The notes beneath the pieces were generated by a model that searched no databases, was not told the origin of the DNA, and was given only the letters and a program-made list of their open reading frames with translations. Source: Limnohabitans sp. WS1 (GTDB lineage Bacteria > Pseudomonadota > Gammaproteobacteria > Burkholderiales > Burkholderiaceae_C). From it: DNA of 64,000 nt. The stretch covers positions 328,601 through 392,600 of the forward strand of contig NZ_NERU01000002.1 of the NCBI RefSeq assembly GCF_003063265.1, given 5' to 3'. Below, piece after piece: positions 19,566 to 27,578 of the stretch. How positions within the stretch are numbered: the stretch's first letter is position 1; each line of letters starts with the position of its first letter. Both the position numbers and the translations under genes were made by a program.

Positions 19566-20081
19566 TTAGGCGCAGGCCTGCGCTGGGGTGGATGGGGTGG
19601 GCTTGGCTGGGGCTTTGATCAACCTGCCCCCGGTACGCGCGGTTTCGGATTTGGCGTGGTGCCACGCCTGGTCGTATTCCTTGGCACTCAGGTTTTGCAG
19701 TTGGTATTCGAAGAGTTCGAGCAGTGTGGTGACGCTGTCCAATTCGTCGAAATAGAGGCTGGTGGGCTTCCATGTTTTGGTTTTGCGGGCGCGTTGCTCG
19801 ATGCGGGCCAGGGCCAAATCGGCTTTGGTCAGGTGCTCGATCAGGCCGCGCACGATGCCTTTTTTCTCGATGCTCAGCGAGATGGCCACGGCACTGGCGA
19901 TGACTGTCCATTGCAGCTCGGTGGCGCGGCCTTCGCGCAGGGCGCGGTGGGCGTCGCGCAGCGGGTCCATGCGGGCTGCGATTTCGTCGGGCAGCAGCTT
20001 GGTGGCGCGGAACAGGGCGATGTCGAGCGTGTTGGTCGACTTGACCCAGCGGGGGCGACGGGGTTTGCGTTGGCCGTTCAT
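19566..20081 (-). CDS. Phage hypothetical protein, early operon
   Basis: A 171-residue, mainly helical protein with a basic N-terminus (MNGQRKPRRPRW) and an Ala/Pro-rich end. No signal peptide or membrane segment is visible. It overlaps the upstream gene by 4 nt (20078-20081), so it is translated with the operon. Function is unknown. Confidence 0.6.
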   Translation of the reverse strand: MNGQRKPRRPRWVKSTNTLDIALFRATKLLPDEIAARMDPLRDAHRALREGRATELQWTVIASAVAISLSIEKKGIVRGLIEHLTKADLALARIEQRARKTKTWKPTSLYFDELDSVTTLLELFEYQLQNLSAKEYDQAWHHAKSETARTGGRLIKAPAKPTPSTPAQACA

Positions 20082-20440
20082 GGGGCACCGCCTTTCGTCA
20101 CCGCATAGCCATGCTTTTTGAGCAGCTTGATGGCCGCCCGGATCGCGGTGGCCTCGGCTGACTGGTGCTCAAAGTTCCAGGCGTACATGCCGCTCTGCAG
20201 CAGCACCCGGCCCATCTTGATGTCGTGCTTGAGCAGCAGCCAAACAAGGTTTTGTGTGTGGCTGGGCAGGTCTACGTCAAACGCGATTTCAGCGGCGCTC
20301 ATGGGGCGGGCCGTGCTTTTGAGCAGGTCGCGGATGCTGCCTGTGCGGCTTTTGGACTTGGGCTCTGCGCCCGGTTGCCAGGTGGTTTGCACGCGCCGTT
20401 TGCGTGCCAGCGCTTTTGACATTTGCTCAAACGGGTTCAT
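20078..20440 (-). CDS. Phage hypothetical protein with winged-helix-like segment
   Basis: This 120-residue protein has a basic N-terminus followed by IRDLLKSTARPMSAAEIAFD and a second helix pair, a pattern like a small winged helix. DNA binding is a weak inference. It has 4-nt overlaps with the genes on both sides. Confidence 0.6.
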   Translation of the reverse strand: MNPFEQMSKALARKRRVQTTWQPGAEPKSKSRTGSIRDLLKSTARPMSAAEIAFDVDLPSHTQNLVWLLLKHDIKMGRVLLQSGMYAWNFEHQSAEATAIRAAIKLLKKHGYAVTKGGAP

Positions 20441-20607
20441 GGTCGCACCTCCACCAGGTCACCGAAGTCATTGACTACGGCGGTTTTCGAGGGGATGAAA
20501 CAACCCTCGGATGACAAAAAAACGACCAGGTACGTGCCTGCGCGGTAGTAAGGGCTGGGTCCGTAAATGGGGACCCAGCCGACACTGATCTTTCCCCAGG
20601 TGGTCAT
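20437..20607 (-). CDS. Small phage protein (56 aa), ATGA-coupled
   Basis: The reading frame starts at ATG 20607 and encodes 56 residues beginning MTTWGKISVGWVPIYGPSPYY. Both ends sit in ATGA overlaps with neighbours (20437-20440 and 20604-20607), which strongly supports translation. The composition is rich in aromatic and small residues. No domain is recognised. Confidence 0.6.
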   Translation of the reverse strand: MTTWGKISVGWVPIYGPSPYYRAGTYLVVFLSSEGCFIPSKTAVVNDFGDLVEVRP

Positions 20608-20735
20608 GCTGCACCGCCTTTCGTTTGTGCCTGGTCGTATTCAATGGCCTTGGCCACATCGTGGCGGCCGGTCAGCAGTGCGATCCAGCGCATGGCGCAC
20701 AGGGTCTTGGCCAAGTGGATTTGAGCGGGGCTCAT
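20604..20735 (-). CDS. Small phage protein (43 aa), ATGA-coupled
   Basis: The frame starts at ATG 20735 and encodes 43 residues beginning MSPAQIHLAKTLCAMRWIALL. It overlaps the VVA0879-type gene upstream and the 56-residue gene downstream by 4 nt each. Function is unknown; the support is the coupled spacing. Confidence 0.5.
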   Translation of the reverse strand: MSPAQIHLAKTLCAMRWIALLTGRHDVAKAIEYDQAQTKGGAA

Positions 20736-21145
20736 GCTGCACCGCCTTCTGTATCGTCTGCAGGCAGGCGCTGCACAGTTGGGGCGTTGGCTTTTTCGTG
20801 CGCTTGCGCTTGCTCGGGTGTGGCCAGTTCAAAGCGGGGATGGTGCTTTCCATCCTCTGTCACGACTTCGAGGGTGTGCAGACTGAACAGGCCGCCCAGT
20901 GTCCAGTTGCAGGGCTTGCCGTCTGGGGTTTTGCGCGGCGATCCGGCACCGGTCCAGCGGCCGACACATGAAAAGCCGACGTACCCATCGACGGCCACGA
21001 AATCAGCACCCGCACCTGCTGCGATCAGGTCGCGGGCCGACTGCACGGTTTTGCAGCGTGGGCACACCACGGCGAGGTCTTCGCGGGCCTTGACGCCCTG
21101 TGCTTGCAGCGCGGCGTGGAATTCTTTGATGGTCATCGTTTTCAT
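20732..21145 (-). CDS. VVA0879-family phage protein
   Basis: This 137-residue protein has a CPRCKTVQSARDL zinc-ribbon-like motif, then GFSCVGRWTGAG and GKPCNWTLGGLF. These conserved blocks are those of the VVA0879 family common in proteobacterial phages. Four cysteines could bind a metal. Function is unknown. It overlaps the DUF4406 gene by 4 nt. Confidence 0.75.
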   Translation of the reverse strand: MKTMTIKEFHAALQAQGVKAREDLAVVCPRCKTVQSARDLIAAGAGADFVAVDGYVGFSCVGRWTGAGSPRKTPDGKPCNWTLGGLFSLHTLEVVTEDGKHHPRFELATPEQAQAHEKANAPTVQRLPADDTEGGAA

Positions 21146-21690
21146 GCTGACACCGCCATTCCTTGCACAGCCTTGTAAGCCGCTTCGACAAGCTCAGGCG
21201 CGTCGATGATGGCGTCGGTCAGGGTCATCACGGGCATTTGCAGGCCTTGGGCGATGCTGCGTTCCAGGCAGGCGCCGCGGCTTTCGGCCCAGCCGGGCAG
21301 CATGACGATGGCGTCGCAGTCAACCAGGGCTTTGATGTCCACCTGCATGTAGGCGCGCCATGCTTCGGCTTCGGTCATGCCGTCGGTCGTGGTTTTGAAT
21401 TCAGCGGGGTTGATCACGCTGTAGCCGATTTGGCGAAGGGCGTGGGCGGCGGCGTTGAAGGTGGGGAAGTTGAGGTCGGGCAGGCCGGACATGGGGCCGC
21501 TCAGGTAGACCGTGGTGGTGGTTTTGCGGGCGGGTTTATCGCCCGGGGTTTGCACCGTGTGGGTGGTGTCGGCCTGCTGGGGCGCGTGGGTGGCAGTGGC
21601 AGTGGCTTTGTCGGCCAGGGCTGAGATGTACTGCAGCACTTTGACTTGCTCAACTGGAGTCAGCTGGATGGGGTGGGTGGCTTGGTTCAT
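21142..21690 (-). CDS. DUF4406 nucleoside 2-deoxyribosyltransferase-like protein
   Basis: From ATG 21690 (AAAGGAG upstream) the protein has 182 residues. A linker of about 65 residues precedes the domain VYLSGPMSGLPDLNFPTFN, INPAEF and DCDAIVMLPGWAESRGACLE. These are the DUF4406 / deoxyribosyltransferase-like blocks, a fold that handles nucleosides or nucleotides. A role in nucleotide salvage or sensing during replication is inference. Confidence 0.75.
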   Translation of the reverse strand: MNQATHPIQLTPVEQVKVLQYISALADKATATATHAPQQADTTHTVQTPGDKPARKTTTTVYLSGPMSGLPDLNFPTFNAAAHALRQIGYSVINPAEFKTTTDGMTEAEAWRAYMQVDIKALVDCDAIVMLPGWAESRGACLERSIAQGLQMPVMTLTDAIIDAPELVEAAYKAVQGMAVSA

Positions 21691-21706
21691 GGTGGGCTCC
21701 TTTGGG

Positions 21707-21973
21707 TTAAGTGACAGGGGTTGCGGGGTTGAAAAAAGATTGCTCGGTCTTGGCCAAGATGGCGTCGGCGCGCTTGATGTGCTGGGCGCGGCGCACGGCG
21801 TAGGCCAGTTCGTCGAAGTCGGTGACCATGGCGGCAAGGCGGGCGACATGGCGCAGGACTTGCACTTCGTCGGTGCTGATGGGGCCGATCAGGGTGTCGG
21901 TGACCAACACCTTGTCGGGCATGACCACCAGCCGGGGCTGGATGGTGCGCATGGGGCGTGTGGCCAAGCTCAT
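21707..21973 (-). CDS. Small phage protein, early operon
   Basis: This 88-residue protein starts MSLATRPMRTIQPRLVV and has a helical second half. It overlaps the upstream gene by 4 nt (21970-21973). Function is unknown. Confidence 0.55.
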   Translation of the reverse strand: MSLATRPMRTIQPRLVVMPDKVLVTDTLIGPISTDEVQVLRHVARLAAMVTDFDELAYAVRRAQHIKRADAILAKTEQSFFNPATPVT

Positions 21974-22206
21974 GGGCGGGTGCCCTTGGTGCGCTTTTGC
22001 ACAGCTGCCAACACCTTGGCCTGCAGGCTGACCAAGGTGTTGGCCAAGGCCTGGCGCACGCGCTGGATGTGGTGTGCACGGGTGGGGCGGTATGGGCCGT
22101 CCAGTTCCACGCCTGCTGCGTAGTTGGGCCGGTAGATGTTGTTGTTCAACACCTTGAGCAGCTGCTGGGCTTGCTTGTAGGGGCAGGGTCGGTTGATGTT
22201 GCTCAC
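21970..22206 (-). CDS. Small phage protein, GTG start
   Basis: GTG at 22206 is chosen because AAGGAGA lies upstream at good spacing; the longer frame to 22335 overlaps the primase gene. The product is 78 residues (SNINRPCPYKQAQQLLKVLNNN...), basic and helical. Function is unknown. Confidence 0.5.
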   Translation of the reverse strand: MSNINRPCPYKQAQQLLKVLNNNIYRPNYAAGVELDGPYRPTRAHHIQRVRQALANTLVSLQAKVLAAVQKRTKGTRP

Positions 22207-22243
22207 GAGGGTCTCCTTTGGGTGTGTGACAGCGGGGAAAAAA

Positions 22244-25051
22244 TCAGCGTCCAGACTTGCGGCCGGGTTTCTTGAACACCCAGCAATGCACGGTCTTGGG
22301 GGTGTCGGGCATGGCGGTGTTGGACTTGCGCACATGGATGGCGCTGCTCACGTCTTTGATCGCCGTCCAGGCGTAGCGCTTGCTGGTCTTGAGCACCTTT
22401 TTCAAGTCGCTCAGCAGCGGGATTTGTTGGCGGTGCTGTGCGGCCAACTCGATAAATTCATTCAAGTTGATCGCCACCAGATCGGGGTCGCGGCTGTGGT
22501 TCAGCAGGGGCATGTAGTCCATATCGCCGCGAATGGTGGTTTTGCCCAGCGCGTCCAGGTATTCCACAGACTCCCAAAACTCGGCCACCAATGGGTGATC
22601 GGAATTGATGGCCAACTGGCGTTCGCGGGCCATGGCCTCGACCTGTTGTTTGACCTGGTCAAACTGGGCATCGGACACGCGCACCAACTTGCGCAGGGCC
22701 AAACACATGGCCATCAATTGGCCGTGGTTTTTTGCAATTCGGGGCTTGTGCACACCGTCCAGCGTGAGCAGGTGGGTCATTTGTGCATCGGTCTGCGTGG
22801 TGATGGTCTCCATCACTTCGGCCTCTAACTTGAGGGCCTGCAGAATGAAATTCGACACGTCGGCAATGTCGGTTTTCTCAAGCGCCTTGGCCGCTTCGTA
22901 TGACTCAGGGGTGAAGCCCTTGGTGTCAAACGTCATGTGGCAGATACGCTCCATGATCGGCTGACTGGCGGCCACGGCGTTGTTCTGGCTGATGACGATG
23001 CTGGCTCTGAAAGGCGGGTCGTAGGTCTCGTTACCGCCGGTCTTCACACCGGTCGTTCTGATCGAGTTGCCGTTGTAGGCGTCTTTCAGTTCGTCCCAAT
23101 CAAACGACTTGATGTGCGCGGTGTTGCCCGTCTTGGTTTCGCGGTCGGACTCGATCAGCACGATGGGCAGGTTGCTGACCTGAGTGAAGGTGCGCATGCG
23201 TCCGGCATTAGTGGACTTGCTCGGGTCAAAGCCTTCGTAGTCGCGGCCAAACAGTTTCCACATGAAGCTGATCAGCGTGGTCTTTCCGGACCCGGGCTCG
23301 CCCACGATTTCGAGGAAGGGGAACGACTGGTGCTCAGCGCGCACTTGCTCAGCAAACAAACTGCCAAACCAAAACGCCAGGGCCACGTAGCCCTTAGGGC
23401 CAAAGGCTGACCACAGCGTCTGGCCCCAAGCCTTGGCGCGTGGGCTGGGCTCGGTGTTGATGGTCAGGCCAATGCTGCCTTGCAGGGACTTGATGCTGAG
23501 CTTTTGAAAGTCAAAGTAATCCTCAGCATTGCAGGCCTGCACCGTGCCGTCACGCACGGCCACGGTGCCCAATATGTACACCTTGTGCAGCATGCTGTAG
23601 CCGATGTAATCGACGGTCTGCACCACCTTGATGTTGTCCAGTTGGCGCAGCATCATTCGCTCGAGCTGCACGCTGTTGCCGCTGTACATGGCACCGGGTG
23701 CCATGTGCAAAAGTTGCTTTTTGAACTCGCTGGCCGATGTGAGGTGGCCGCTGGTGAAGCTGCCTTTGATCGTGCCGCCATCGTGCGGAAACGCCACGCT
23801 GAAGTAGTACCAGGCCTCTTTTGTGATTTCGTTGCGCTGGTAATAAAGCGCTTGCGGCAAGCAATTGGCAATGGGCTGCAGCGTGCCCGACTCGCTCAGG
23901 GCCAGGTCGCGCAAATCATCGTCGGCCATGGGCTCACGGTGGCCGTCTTCCACGTCGCGCTCCAACTCTTCGCGGCGCTTGCGGTACCGGTCCACATCCA
24001 GTTTGAACCAGTACAGGCGGTTGCTGTGGGTCAGCTCAAATTCGGCACGGCCTGAGTGGTTGTAAATCAGCAGCGCTTTGTCTTGGGCGGTGGCGGCCAG
24101 TAGCAGGGCACCGTGGTACAGGTATTCCTTGATGTCGTCCTCGCCCAGCTTGCCAGCAAGGTGCAAGTCGTTCCAGTCGCTCTTTTTCTTGCCACTGGGC
24201 GGCTGTGCGGCGGTCACCACCCAGCCTGCATCGCGCATCTTTTTGGCGTGCTTGCGCGTGAAGTCTTGGCCTGCCTTGTCGGCGTCCAGGGCCAGCACCA
24301 GGCGCGGGGCCTTGACGGTGCCGCCTTGGCGCTGCAGCTGGGCTTGCAGGGCGTCCAGGGCAATGCCGGGGTAGTTGTTGCACGACATGAGGGCCACAGC
24401 CGAAATGCCGTGGTGCGCCAGGGCGATGGCGTCAAAAATGCCCTCGACCAGCCACAGGTCTGCAGGCGCGGGCACCGCCTCTGCATTGGGGCCAGCGTCT
24501 GCAAAGCTCAGGTCGGGCATGCACCACCACTGGCCAGCGTAGGTGCCGCCCAATTTGAAGTTGGCCTTTTTCTTGCCAAACCGGGCGGGCTTGTCAATCA
24601 AGCGTTCCCAAAACGTGCTGCCCACCACAAAACGCACGGTGGCGGTGGCTGCGCCCCGGCCGTGGTCGGCGCTTTGGTCAAAGTAATGCTCTTGCGTGAA
24701 CAGGCCCTTGACCTTGGCCAACTCAAAGCCGCGCATCATTTGCAAATAGGCCTCAGCAGCGGCGTGGGGGTTTTGCTGCTCGATGGGCTTGGCTTGCTCG
24801 GGCACCTGGAAGCGGTCGGTCCAGGACTCGAACAAATCGCTGAACAGGTCTTTGGTGTGGGCGCTGTAGCCACAGTTATTGAGCCTCTCGCACTGCACCA
24901 CAAAGGGCTTTTCTGCCCAAGTCCACAGGCTTTTGTTGTCGCAATGCGGGCACTTGCCCTTGCGCAAAAACTTGGCCACCGGCTTCATGCCGTAGTCATG
25001 CTGCAGCCGGCGGGATATCTCGGGGACGAAATCTTCAAACACGGGCACCAC
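22244..25051 (-). CDS. Phage primase-helicase (zinc ribbon, TOPRIM, P-loop ATPase)
   Basis: This 935-residue replication protein probably primes and unwinds phage DNA. An N-terminal zinc ribbon has C34, C37, C54 and C60. TOPRIM motifs LVEGIFDAIALAHHG and LVLALDADKAGQDF follow. The C-terminal helicase-like domain carries Walker A EPGSGKTTLISF near residue 585. The start is GTG at 25051 (or GTG six bases later). It replaces the P2 A-type rolling-circle initiator, which is not seen anywhere in the prophage, so replication mode may differ from P2. Confidence 0.85.
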   Translation of the reverse strand: MVPVFEDFVPEISRRLQHDYGMKPVAKFLRKGKCPHCDNKSLWTWAEKPFVVQCERLNNCGYSAHTKDLFSDLFESWTDRFQVPEQAKPIEQQNPHAAAEAYLQMMRGFELAKVKGLFTQEHYFDQSADHGRGAATATVRFVVGSTFWERLIDKPARFGKKKANFKLGGTYAGQWWCMPDLSFADAGPNAEAVPAPADLWLVEGIFDAIALAHHGISAVALMSCNNYPGIALDALQAQLQRQGGTVKAPRLVLALDADKAGQDFTRKHAKKMRDAGWVVTAAQPPSGKKKSDWNDLHLAGKLGEDDIKEYLYHGALLLAATAQDKALLIYNHSGRAEFELTHSNRLYWFKLDVDRYRKRREELERDVEDGHREPMADDDLRDLALSESGTLQPIANCLPQALYYQRNEITKEAWYYFSVAFPHDGGTIKGSFTSGHLTSASEFKKQLLHMAPGAMYSGNSVQLERMMLRQLDNIKVVQTVDYIGYSMLHKVYILGTVAVRDGTVQACNAEDYFDFQKLSIKSLQGSIGLTINTEPSPRAKAWGQTLWSAFGPKGYVALAFWFGSLFAEQVRAEHQSFPFLEIVGEPGSGKTTLISFMWKLFGRDYEGFDPSKSTNAGRMRTFTQVSNLPIVLIESDRETKTGNTAHIKSFDWDELKDAYNGNSIRTTGVKTGGNETYDPPFRASIVISQNNAVAASQPIMERICHMTFDTKGFTPESYEAAKALEKTDIADVSNFILQALKLEAEVMETITTQTDAQMTHLLTLDGVHKPRIAKNHGQLMAMCLALRKLVRVSDAQFDQVKQQVEAMARERQLAINSDHPLVAEFWESVEYLDALGKTTIRGDMDYMPLLNHSRDPDLVAINLNEFIELAAQHRQQIPLLSDLKKVLKTSKRYAWTAIKDVSSAIHVRKSNTAMPDTPKTVHCWVFKKPGRKSGR

Positions 25052-25256
25052 CCGTCATGGTGTGGGTGCAGGTGTGGGTGGTGGTGTTGATGCAGCTGCC
25101 GCCCACGCTGGGGCCCAGCATGGCCTCGACATGGTCCAAGGCCTGCGCGTTGCTGCGGGCTGGCACCAGCAGCACACGGCGCGTGCCCGTGGGGTCGGTG
25201 TGCTTGACGCGCCACACGGGCGGTGTGGGCAGGCGGTACACGTTGGACAGGGACAT
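25035..25256 (-). CDS. Small phage protein upstream of primase
   Basis: From ATG 25256 the frame encodes 73 residues (MSLSNVYRLPTPPVWRVKH...), rich in Thr near the end. It overlaps the primase start by 17 bp. No ribosome site is clear, so the start is uncertain. Confidence 0.4.
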   Translation of the reverse strand: MSLSNVYRLPTPPVWRVKHTDPTGTRRVLLVPARSNAQALDHVEAMLGPSVGGSCINTTTHTCTHTMTGGARV

Positions 25257-25283
25257 AAAAAACACCAGTGCAAAAAATTTGGG

Positions 25284-25328
25284 CAAAAAAAACCCCCTGG
25301 CCTGATGAAAGGCCACTTGATCGGGGGG
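25284..25328 (-). terminator. Terminator after ogr-like gene
   Basis: Read leftward, CCCCC (25328-25324) and TGGCCT pair with AGGCCA and GGGGG, followed by eight T (25292-25285). It lies 27 bp after the ogr-like stop and separates the regulatory genes from the primase operon. Confidence 0.7.
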
Positions 25329-25354
25329 GTGGGAAAGACTTACAGCCGGGCTAA

Positions 25355-25696
25355 TCAGCCGGACTGGGGAGGGGGGTCGTCAAACAAATCGGGATACCAG
25401 GGGCGGCCACTCAGGCCACAGCTGGCCACATCCAGGCCCGCCACGTCGGCATGGGGGGCCATGCGCATCTGGTCGGTCAGGCGCTGGCGTGTGATGGTGG
25501 GGCTCAGGGGCAATAAAACACGGGGGTTGGGCTGGGCGCTGGGCGACAAGGTAAAGCCCACCGTGACGGTGATGGTGAATGTGTGCCCGCAAGCGAGATT
25601 GGTGCACTGGGCGTAACCGGTGCGGGCCGTGTCGGTGGCTTTGTGTGAGCTGGTCACGCGGGACCAGCATTCGCAGTGTGGGCATTGGATCTTCAT
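25355..25696 (-). CDS. Ogr/Delta-type zinc-finger late-gene activator
   Basis: From ATG 25696 the product is 113 residues beginning MKIQCPHCECWSRVTSSHK. The CxxC-N22-CxxxxC arrangement (IQCPHC ... YAQCTNLACGHTFTI) is that of P2 Ogr and satellite Delta, which bind upstream of late promoters and contact RNA polymerase. The C-terminus is longer than P2 Ogr. Unlike P2, it lies in the immunity region rather than after gene D. Confidence 0.85.
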   Translation of the reverse strand: MKIQCPHCECWSRVTSSHKATDTARTGYAQCTNLACGHTFTITVTVGFTLSPSAQPNPRVLLPLSPTITRQRLTDQMRMAPHADVAGLDVASCGLSGRPWYPDLFDDPPPQSG

Positions 25697-25713
25697 GAGG
25701 GGCCTACCAGTGC

Positions 25714-26013
25714 TCAGCGTTTTGCAGACCCGCACTCACCCCGGCCTTGGCGGGCGCACTCGCAGTGCATGCCCACCTCGCCCATCACGGCCACGGCGTC
25801 CAGGTAGCGGGTGGACACCAGCACAAACCCGACTGAGCCGACCAAGGCGTCGATCTTGTCGATCGTGATGCCACCTTCACCGCCCAAAAAACGGCTCACT
25901 TGCGACTTGTCCCAGCCGACGGCGTCGGTGACTTGCTGACGGCCGGGGCCGGTGAGTGCAGCGCGCAAAGACTGCTCGATGCGGCCGCTGTGGTTGTGGT
26001 TGGCGTTGCTCAT
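25714..26013 (-). CDS. CII-like transcriptional activator
   Basis: From ATG 26013 the product has 99 residues. The segment QQVTDAVGWDKSQVSRFL closely follows the lambda CII HTH pattern (AEAVGVDKSQISRW). It lies 17 bp before the ogr-like gene and behind operator copy O2. By analogy it could activate lysogeny promoters; a replication-related role is also possible. Confidence 0.7.
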   Translation of the reverse strand: MSNANHNHSGRIEQSLRAALTGPGRQQVTDAVGWDKSQVSRFLGGEGGITIDKIDALVGSVGFVLVSTRYLDAVAVMGEVGMHCECARQGRGECGSAKR

Positions 26014-26021
26014 GGCGCTGC

Positions 26022-26219
26022 TCAACGCGATGCACAAAAAGTTGTGTGCGGTTGTGCAGTGCCTGTACCAGACTGCACCAGCACTTGAGCCAACAGCATG
26101 TTGGCCATGGCGTTCAGGCTGCGGTTTTCAGCAGTGGCGCGGGCCTGCAGCGAGTCAAACACGCTCACAGGCAAGCGCAGCTGGATGGGGTGCTTGGGTG
26201 GTGTATTGATTTTTGGCAT
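26022..26219 (-). CDS. Ribbon-helix-helix (Arc/CopG-like) regulator
   Basis: This 65-residue protein from ATG 26219 has the RHH core HPIQLRLPVSVFDSLQARATAENRS followed by LNAMANMLLAQVL. It is the first leftward gene, divergent from the repressor, the position of Cro in lambda. No ribosome site is evident, so leaderless translation is possible. Its 3' end contains operator copy O2. Confidence 0.65.
   Translation of the reverse strand: MPKINTPPKHPIQLRLPVSVFDSLQARATAENRSLNAMANMLLAQVLVQSGTGTAQPHTTFCASR
26032..26049. promoter_or_regulatory. Operator copy O2 (GCACA-N8-TGTGC)
   Basis: The 18-bp dyad lies 19 bp upstream of the CII-like start, within the RHH gene. It is identical to O1 in 16 of 18 positions, and the arms GCACA/TGTGC are perfect. 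Confidence 0.65.
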
Positions 26220-26272
26220 GGAAGGTAAAATGAATTGAAACGAATCAAAGTAAAACGGAATGATGCAATTAT

Positions 26273-26290
26273 GCACAAGAAATTGTGTGC
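26273..26290. promoter_or_regulatory. Operator copy O1 (GCACA-N8-TGTGC) in the divergent switch
   Basis: The 18-bp dyad lies between the leftward RHH gene (start 26219) and the rightward repressor (start 26314). Together with O2 it is a good candidate for the repressor binding site. The A/T-rich stretch 26220-26272 probably contains the leftward promoter. Confidence 0.65.
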
Positions 26291-26313
26291 CAACAACTCG
26301 TTGACCAAAAAAT

Positions 26314-26640
26314 ATGTGTATTTCTGACCGCTTTCGGGCGGAACGTGAACGCCTTGGGTTTAGTCAGCGGCAGCTGTCTGAGCTCTTGGGGGCATCACTC
26401 AATACCGTCAACAACTGGGAAAGGGGCGTGTCCGCCTGCAGCGCCGAAGCGGTTAGCCGCTTTGGTGACCATGGGGCTGACGTGCTGTACATCCTCACGG
26501 GCCAACACATGCCCAGACCCACACTGAGTGCCGAAGAGGCCTCGCTGCTGGACAACTACAACAACTCGACCGAACAAGGGAAAGCAGCTGCCAGGGCGGT
26601 ACTAGAAGCGGTTTCGGTCCAGAAACAAAAAGCGGCCTGA
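26314..26640 (+). CDS. XRE-family prophage repressor
   Basis: This 108-residue protein has an N-terminal HTH (LGFSQRQLSELLGASLNTVNNWERG) and a helical C-terminus suited to dimerisation. It has no LexA-type protease domain, so induction by RecA self-cleavage is unlikely, as in P2 C. It is divergent from the early operon and leads the + strand lysogeny operon. Confidence 0.85.
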   Translation: MCISDRFRAERERLGFSQRQLSELLGASLNTVNNWERGVSACSAEAVSRFGDHGADVLYILTGQHMPRPTLSAEEASLLDNYNNSTEQGKAAARAVLEAVSVQKQKAA

Positions 26641-26720
26641 GTAGAAGGCCGCACAGGGAGGCTGTGACCCGCCAAAGATGCGAGCGCAGTCAATAAAACA
26701 AAACTGAAAAGGGAGTGAAT

Positions 26721-27254
26721 ATGTCTATCGTTGCTTGCAGAGTTTGCAAAAAAGAAGTTTCCAAAACTGCCCCAACGTGTCCGCACTGTGGCGAGTCCAA
26801 GCCTGGGGAGCAAAAAGCCACGGTCAAAGACGGGCTCGTCGGGCTTGCCATGGTCATCGCTGCCGTGGTGGGCCTGAGCCAGTGCATGGGCGGCGACGAC
26901 AAAGCCGCCAAAGTGGACCAGCCTCCCAAGCTGGACGACGCGGCCTGCGCCAAAGACCTGCAGTGCTTTGGCGAAAAAGCCCTGATCCACAACACCGCGC
27001 AGTGCAAGCAGGCGGTTGAAAAGCTGGCCAAACATGATGTCAAGTGGACCGACACACTGCTTGACTCCAAATTTAGCCGCTACAGGTGGCGCAACCAGGA
27101 CAAGCGGATTGCCACCTTGATCGGTGACAAGGCGCAATTTCAAAACGGCTTTGGGGCCTACACCAAGATCATTTACGAGTGTGATGTGCAGCAAACAGGG
27201 GACAAGTGGGCTGTGCTGGGGGCGCGGGTTAAAGAGGGCAGCTTGGCTGATTGA
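26721..27254 (+). CDS. Zinc-ribbon, single-TM phage protein (lysogeny operon)
   Basis: ATG at 26721 follows GGGAG closely and gives 177 residues. A zinc ribbon CRVCKKEVSKTAPTCPHCGE opens the protein. A membrane segment LVGLAMVIAAVVGLSQC and a soluble Cys-containing C-terminal domain follow. It probably sits in the inner membrane with the ribbon in the cytoplasm. Function is unknown; the place behind the repressor suggests expression in the lysogen. Confidence 0.65.
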   Translation: MSIVACRVCKKEVSKTAPTCPHCGESKPGEQKATVKDGLVGLAMVIAAVVGLSQCMGGDDKAAKVDQPPKLDDAACAKDLQCFGEKALIHNTAQCKQAVEKLAKHDVKWTDTLLDSKFSRYRWRNQDKRIATLIGDKAQFQNGFGAYTKIIYECDVQQTGDKWAVLGARVKEGSLAD

Positions 27255-27271
27255 ATGAAAACGGGTTAATC

Positions 27272-27541
27272 ATGAGAAAAACAAAAGCCTCTATTTTGGC
27301 CGTAGCCTTGCTTTTGGCCTGCGGTGCCGCCATGGCCAAAGGGCGACAGCCATGCTCTGGATCAAAAGGCGGTGTGTCGCATTGCGACGGTGAGACATTC
27401 ATGTGCAACGATGGCTCTGCCAGCCGCTCGACCAGGTCATGCAGTGCGAGTGGTGCGGGTGGCACCACCGCCAAGGGTGGGCGCAGCAAATCTTCGGCTG
27501 GCCAACACAAGACTTCTACCAGGCGACGTGCCAAGCCGTGA
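27272..27541 (+). CDS. Small secreted Cys/Ser-rich protein
   Basis: From ATG 27272 the product has 89 residues. A signal peptide MRKTKASILAVALLLACGAAMA is followed by a mature part with four Cys (PCSGSKGGVSHCDGETFMC, then SCSASG) and a basic, Ser/Thr/Lys-rich tail. Disulfide bonds in the periplasm are likely. Function is unknown. Confidence 0.6.
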   Translation: MRKTKASILAVALLLACGAAMAKGRQPCSGSKGGVSHCDGETFMCNDGSASRSTRSCSASGAGGTTAKGGRSKSSAGQHKTSTRRRAKP

Positions 27542-27578
27542 GCCTGGGTGTGAAAATTTTTCAAGACGAAAGCAGTCA

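Noticed and set aside
20468..20659. 63-codon frame opposite in phase to the 56-codon gene
   Set aside because: The ATGA-coupled frame at 20437-20607 explains the same bases better.
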